The notes under the pieces were generated by a model. The model had not been told where the DNA came from. It ran no database searches and saw only the letters and a program-made list of their open reading frames with translations. Of a DNA stretch of 64,000 bases, positions 60,095 through 64,000 are shown piece after piece (the stretch's first letter is position 1; each line of letters starts with the position of its first letter). Source of the stretch: UKL13-2 sp031414695 (GTDB lineage: Bacteria; Pseudomonadota; Gammaproteobacteria; Burkholderiales; Usitatibacteraceae); contig JANNWG010000057.1 of NCBI GenBank assembly GCA_031414695.1, positions 61,217-125,216 of the forward strand, written 5' to 3'. The translations under genes were made by a program, and so were the position numbers.

Positions 60095-62377
60095 CTACTT
60101 CCGCAATGCTTGTGCGTCTACCACGGCTAGTGCGGTCATATTGATAATGCGGCGCACAGTGGCAGTCGGCGTGACGATATGCACGGGCTTGGCAGCACCA
60201 AGCAAAATAGGGCCAATCGTAATACCGCTACCAGCGGATGTTTTGAGTAAATTAAAGGCAATATTGGCCGCATCAAGTGTTGGCATGATGAGCAAATTAG
60301 CGTCGCCTTTTAAGCGCGAGTTTGGCATGGCCGTCATGCGTACTTCCTCAGACAGCGCGGCATCACCATGCATTTCACCATCGACTTCTAAGTCAGGTGC
60401 CTGCGCCATAATGAGCTTCAGTGCCTCACGCATTTTTGATGCTGTCGGTGCATCGGATGTGCCAAAAGAAGAGTGTGAGAGCAATGCGGCTTTTGGTGTC
60501 ACGCCAAAGCGGCGCATTTCTTCCGCCGCCAAAATAGTCATTTCGCAGATTTGCTCGGCGGTCGGATTGTCATTTACATACGTGTCGCAAATAAACACGG
60601 TACGCTTGGCGAGCATCAAGACATTCATCGCGTAAAAATTATTCACGCCCACTCTGCGACCAATCACTTGCTCAACATAATGTAGGTGTAGTGAGTGCGT
60701 GCCAAAGGTGCCGCAAATCATGCCGTCGGCCTCGCCTTTATGCATCATCATCGCGCCGATAAGCGTTAAACGGCGACGCATTTCGATTTTTGCATATTGC
60801 TCTGAAACGCCGCGCCTAGCGGTGAGTTTGTAATACTCTTGCCAGTAATCGCGATAGCGTTCGTCATACTCCGGGTTAATGATTTCAACATCAATGCCGG
60901 GTCTGATGCGTAGGCCAAATTTTTCAATGCGCTTTTCTAGTACCGCTGGGCGGCCGATCAAAATCGGTTTGGCAATACCGTCATCAACCACCACTTGTAC
61001 CGCACGCAACACGCGCTCTTCTTCGCCCTCAGCATAGACAATACGTTTCGGATTTTGTCGCGCCTTGCCAAATACCGGCTTCATGATGAGGCCGGAGTGA
61101 TAGACGAATTGATCCAGTCGCTGTAAGTACGCTGGCCAATCGGTAATCGGCGATGTCGCCACTCCTGATTCCATTGCTGCTCTTGCTACGGCAGGGGCGA
61201 CCTTAGCAATTAAGCGCGGGTCAAATGGACGCGGAATTAAATAGTCTTTACCGAACGACACGCCAGATTCGCCATAGGCCATCGCGACAATATCGGATTG
61301 CTCGGCTTCAGCTAACTCAGCGATGGCGTTCACGGCGGCTAACTTCATTGCTTCATTGATTGTCGTCGCGCCGACATCAAGCGCACCGCGAAAAATAAAT
61401 GGGAAACACAAGACGTTGTTGACTTGGTTTGGATAATCCGAACGGCCTGTGGCGATGACCGCATCATCACGTACTTCACGTATTTGCTCGGGCAAAATTT
61501 CTGGCGTTGGGTTGGCAAGCGCCAAAATGAGCGGATTAGCCGCCATGAGTTTGACCATTGCAGGTTTTAATACGCCACCTGCGGACAAACCTAAAAACAC
61601 ATCTGCACCCGCGATCACATCGGCTAATTTGCGTGAGTCAGTCACTTTGGCATAGCGCGATTTATTGGCGTCCATCTCTTCGGCTCTGCCTTCATACACC
61701 ACGCCAATAATATCGGTTACCCAAATATTGGAGATTTTCATGCCGAGTGCTACCAGCATATCTAGGCAAGCAAGTGCAGCAGCGCCTGCACCTGAAGTAA
61801 CAAGTTTGACTTCGCCGATATTCTTGCCCACCACTTTTAAGCCATTCACAATTGCCGCACCGACAATAATCGCCGTGCCGTGCTGGTCATCATGAAACAC
61901 TGGGATTTTCATTTTTTCACGGAGCTTACGCTCTACGTAAAAACACTCGGGCGCTTTGATGTCTTCTAAATTGATGCCACCAAAGGTTGGCTCGAGCGAA
62001 GCAATAATATCGACGAGTTTGTCAGGATCAAGCTCATTGACTTCGATATCGAATACATCAATGCCGGCAAATTTTTTGAATAGTACCGCCTTGCCCTCCA
62101 TGACTGGCTTGGCAGCAAGTGGACCAATTGCACCAAGCCCTAATACGGCTGTGCCATTGGTGATGACGGCAACTAAATTACCGCGCGCGGTTAAATTTCG
62201 TGCTTCAGCAGGGTTCTCGACAATGGCCTCGCAAACAGCAGCCACACCTGGAGTGTAGGCAAGTGCTAAATCGCGCTGCGTGGCAAGTGGCTTGGTAGCA
62301 GCAATTTCAATTTTGCCGGGCGTTGGGTAGCGGTGGTAATCGAGCGCGCTTTTCTTTACATCATCATGTTTATGCAT
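60095..62377 (-). CDS. maeB: NADP-dependent malic enzyme with phosphotransacetylase-like domain
   Basis: 760 aa from the ATG at 62377 with AGGAG 7 nt upstream; the frame opens earlier without an RBS. Malic domain: YHRYPTPGKIEI, LAYTPGVAAVC, FHDDQHGTAIIVGAA, ATGRSDYPNQVNNVLCFPF; the C-terminal half (about 430-760) is a PTA_PTB-like domain (ICDTYVNDNPTAEQICEMT, LIMPTLDAANIAFNLLK) that in MaeB is regulatory and binds acetyl-CoA. Converts malate to pyruvate with Mg/Mn and NADP. First gene of a four-gene minus-strand run. Confidence 0.95.
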   Translation of the reverse strand: MHKHDDVKKSALDYHRYPTPGKIEIAATKPLATQRDLALAYTPGVAAVCEAIVENPAEARNLTARGNLVAVITNGTAVLGLGAIGPLAAKPVMEGKAVLFKKFAGIDVFDIEVNELDPDKLVDIIASLEPTFGGINLEDIKAPECFYVERKLREKMKIPVFHDDQHGTAIIVGAAIVNGLKVVGKNIGEVKLVTSGAGAAALACLDMLVALGMKISNIWVTDIIGVVYEGRAEEMDANKSRYAKVTDSRKLADVIAGADVFLGLSAGGVLKPAMVKLMAANPLILALANPTPEILPEQIREVRDDAVIATGRSDYPNQVNNVLCFPFIFRGALDVGATTINEAMKLAAVNAIAELAEAEQSDIVAMAYGESGVSFGKDYLIPRPFDPRLIAKVAPAVARAAMESGVATSPITDWPAYLQRLDQFVYHSGLIMKPVFGKARQNPKRIVYAEGEEERVLRAVQVVVDDGIAKPILIGRPAVLEKRIEKFGLRIRPGIDVEIINPEYDERYRDYWQEYYKLTARRGVSEQYAKIEMRRRLTLIGAMMMHKGEADGMICGTFGTHSLHLHYVEQVIGRRVGVNNFYAMNVLMLAKRTVFICDTYVNDNPTAEQICEMTILAAEEMRRFGVTPKAALLSHSSFGTSDAPTASKMREALKLIMAQAPDLEVDGEMHGDAALSEEVRMTAMPNSRLKGDANLLIMPTLDAANIAFNLLKTSAGSGITIGPILLGAAKPVHIVTPTATVRRIINMTALAVVDAQALRK

Positions 62378-62502
62378 AGTTTTCTCCTGTTCAAAGTCTA
62401 GCACGCGAGCATCATTTTGCTGAGACGCAAAGTCGTCAAAATTGATACTTTCCTGAACACAATGGTAATCAGGCTAGTTTTCGGTAATCTCACGTCACAT
62501 CA

Positions 62503-63840
62503 ATGTTTTCAGAAAAAAATATGACAATTCATACCCACTCGCAATCAATCGAAGTACCAGATAGTGAGAGTCGTCGAGATTGGCTTACGAGTGCATGCAT
62601 TGCCTGCCTAGCAACAGGTGCGCTTTTTGGGACGGGCAATGCCAATGCGTTACGCTTAGATAGCGACACTAATTTATTTAATCCCTGCAAAGCACCGCTG
62701 CCTCCGCAATTATTAAGGCATGAGCTGATTAAAAAAGCTTGGGATGGGCTAGACGCAAATCGTGTCTGGGATAGCCATACCCATTTGCTTGGTGTGGGCG
62801 ATGGCGATACGGGCTGCTGGATCAACCCTAAGATGCGCTCACTGTTATCACCAAAATTGTATTTGCAAAAAAAGTTTTTTCTCAATGCCGCTTGTGTCGG
62901 TGGCGAAAGCGAAAAAGCTAAATCGGTTGACCGTGATTATGTTGCACGCATGAAGCAGATCATGGATGAATTTCCCACTGGTGCGAAAGCATTGCTATTT
63001 GCATTTGACTACACGCACACCGAAAGTGGCGTCATTGATTTAGCCAAGTCTGCATTTCATGTACCGAATAACTACGTAGCGGCGATAACCAAACAATATC
63101 CAGATCGTTTTTGTTTTGTGGCTTCACTACATCCATATCGCCAAATTGATTTTGATGCCACGGTCAAGCAGTTAGTTGCTGATGGTGCGGTTGCGATCAA
63201 GTGGCTGCCCGCTGCAATGGGCATTGACCCCGCTTCACCAAAATGTGACGCAATGTATGCGGCGCTCAAAAAATATCAGCTCCCCATCATTACCCACGCC
63301 GGTGAAGAGCGCGCGGTAGAGGGCGCACACCAGCAGCATTTTGGTAATCCGCTACGGTTACGTCGGCCGCTGGATATAGGTGTAAAAATTGTGATTGCCC
63401 ATTGCGCCAGCATGGGTCGTGATGTTGATTTAGATAAAGGTGTGGATGGCCCGCTAGTAGATAGCTTCACGCTATTTGAGCGACTGATGGCAGACAAAAA
63501 GTATGAGGCCAATTTATTTGCCGATATTTCTGCTGTGCCACAGACTAATCGCGCGCCTGCACTAGCTAACATCATCAACCGTAAAGATTGGGTAACGCGC
63601 CTAGTGAATGGTTCCGATTATCCGTTGCCCGGCGTGATGCCGCTATTTTCGGTTGACGATATGGTAGAGCGGGGTTGGTTATTAAAAAGTGAGGGTGAAG
63701 TGATAAAGCAAATCCGCGAATACAATCCTATCTTGTTTGATTTTGTTTTGAAACGCACATTACGTATTGACGGCAAGCGGCTTGCGAATGAAATTTTTGA
63801 ATCTGCCCGCGTGTTTGAACGCGTAACGAATATTACTTAA
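62503..63840 (+). CDS. Amidohydrolase family protein (TIM-barrel metal hydrolase) with Tat-like signal
   Basis: 445 aa (ATG at 62503; a second at 62521). The N-terminus has ESRRDWLTSACIACLATGAL, a twin-Arg motif and hydrophobic stretch suggesting Tat export. Metal-site motifs of amidohydrolase-2 proteins: VWDSHTHLLG, IITHAGEERA, IVIAHCASMGRD and VNGSDYPLPG. The body is about 400 residues, longer than typical ACMSD-like members. Substrate unknown; decarboxylation or hydrolysis is possible for this family. Confidence 0.85.
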   Translation: MFSEKNMTIHTHSQSIEVPDSESRRDWLTSACIACLATGALFGTGNANALRLDSDTNLFNPCKAPLPPQLLRHELIKKAWDGLDANRVWDSHTHLLGVGDGDTGCWINPKMRSLLSPKLYLQKKFFLNAACVGGESEKAKSVDRDYVARMKQIMDEFPTGAKALLFAFDYTHTESGVIDLAKSAFHVPNNYVAAITKQYPDRFCFVASLHPYRQIDFDATVKQLVADGAVAIKWLPAAMGIDPASPKCDAMYAALKKYQLPIITHAGEERAVEGAHQQHFGNPLRLRRPLDIGVKIVIAHCASMGRDVDLDKGVDGPLVDSFTLFERLMADKKYEANLFADISAVPQTNRAPALANIINRKDWVTRLVNGSDYPLPGVMPLFSVDDMVERGWLLKSEGEVIKQIREYNPILFDFVLKRTLRIDGKRLANEIFESARVFERVTNIT

Positions 63841-63862
63841 CCTAACGCTCATAGTTTTACAG

Positions 63863-63927
63863 CCGTTCGCCCTGAGGTATCGAAGGGCTTGTACAAGTAA
63901 AGCCCTACGATACCTCAGGGCGAACGG
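63863..63927. repeat. 28-bp near-perfect inverted repeat
   Basis: CCGTTCGCCCTGAGGTATCG..CTT (63863-63890) and its complement (63900-63927) match at 27 of 28 positions around a 9-nt loop. The GTTCGCCCTGAG..TCGAAGGGCTT pattern is a dispersed repeat I have seen in many proteobacteria. It follows the amidohydrolase and could terminate transcription. Confidence 0.85.
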
Positions 63928-64000
63928 TGGGTGAGTAGAACAGTCTTGAAATTTAACTTCTAATCCTAAGAAAACCAAAATGCAACCCACCCAGCCGACA

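Overview
The window looks like a chromosomal segment of a betaproteobacterium (Burkholderiales/Nitrosomonadales-like, Gram-negative, moderate GC). The evidence is gene order and content: divergent fur/bamE followed by dapB, carA, carB and greA; tsaB-rimI-udg; an OmpR/EnvZ-type pair; lipoproteins with lipoboxes; and outer-membrane beta-barrel ends. I cannot name the genus from the sequence alone.

Layout. 1-3674 (minus): a c-di-GMP operon, an HD-GYP protein with a damaged HD motif and a degenerate GGDEF/intact EAL protein, followed by nei, which runs off the window. 3.9-9.0 kb: tgt and queD (both queuosine genes) around an orphan ClpB C-terminal domain protein and a large winged-helix/STAND/TPR regulator. 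9.3-10.5 kb: lysC. 10.5-21.5 kb: a probable accessory block between lysC and tRNA-Ser, with a PIN toxin/antitoxin pair, a nucleotidyltransferase-fold gene, a 241-bp MITE-like element, a giant repeat-built exported protein (gene visibly GC-richer than its surroundings) and a prolyl oligopeptidase. 21.5-22.1 kb: tRNA-Ser(GCU) and tRNA-Arg(ACG), with the tRNA-Arg 3' end and terminator duplicated. 22.2-26.8 kb: phosphotransferase/acyl-CoA dehydrogenase pair, DUF3047 lipoprotein, secreted barnase-type RNase with barstar, fur. 27-34.5 kb: bamE, dapB, carA, carB, greA and an SDR epimerase, with an attenuator-like leader before carA and an ORF6N relic between carA and carB. 34.6-43.5 kb (minus): a three-gene operon encoding an RCC1-propeller exported protein, a FecR/TPR/beta-barrel protein and a CHASE2 class III cyclase. 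43.9-46 kb: two-component system. 46.2-50.5 kb: EF-hand protein, alpha/beta hydrolase, DUF1800 and DUF1501. 50.7-56.1 kb: tsaB, rimI, udg, lemA, two TPM-domain proteins, a serine hydrolase. 56.2-62.4 kb (minus): PsiF-like protein and a tight maeB-ldcA-mntP-molybdoenzyme operon. 62.5-63.8 kb: amidohydrolase, then a long inverted repeat.

The best candidates for something undescribed are the RCC1 / FecR-TPR-barrel / CHASE2-cyclase operon (an apparent outer-membrane-to-cyclase signalling unit whose cyclase has Arg where Lys is expected), the giant YVTN-GCC-FG-GAP exported protein, the duplicated tRNA-Arg tail, and a family of six short palindromic intergenic repeats recognised by comparing the gaps with one another.
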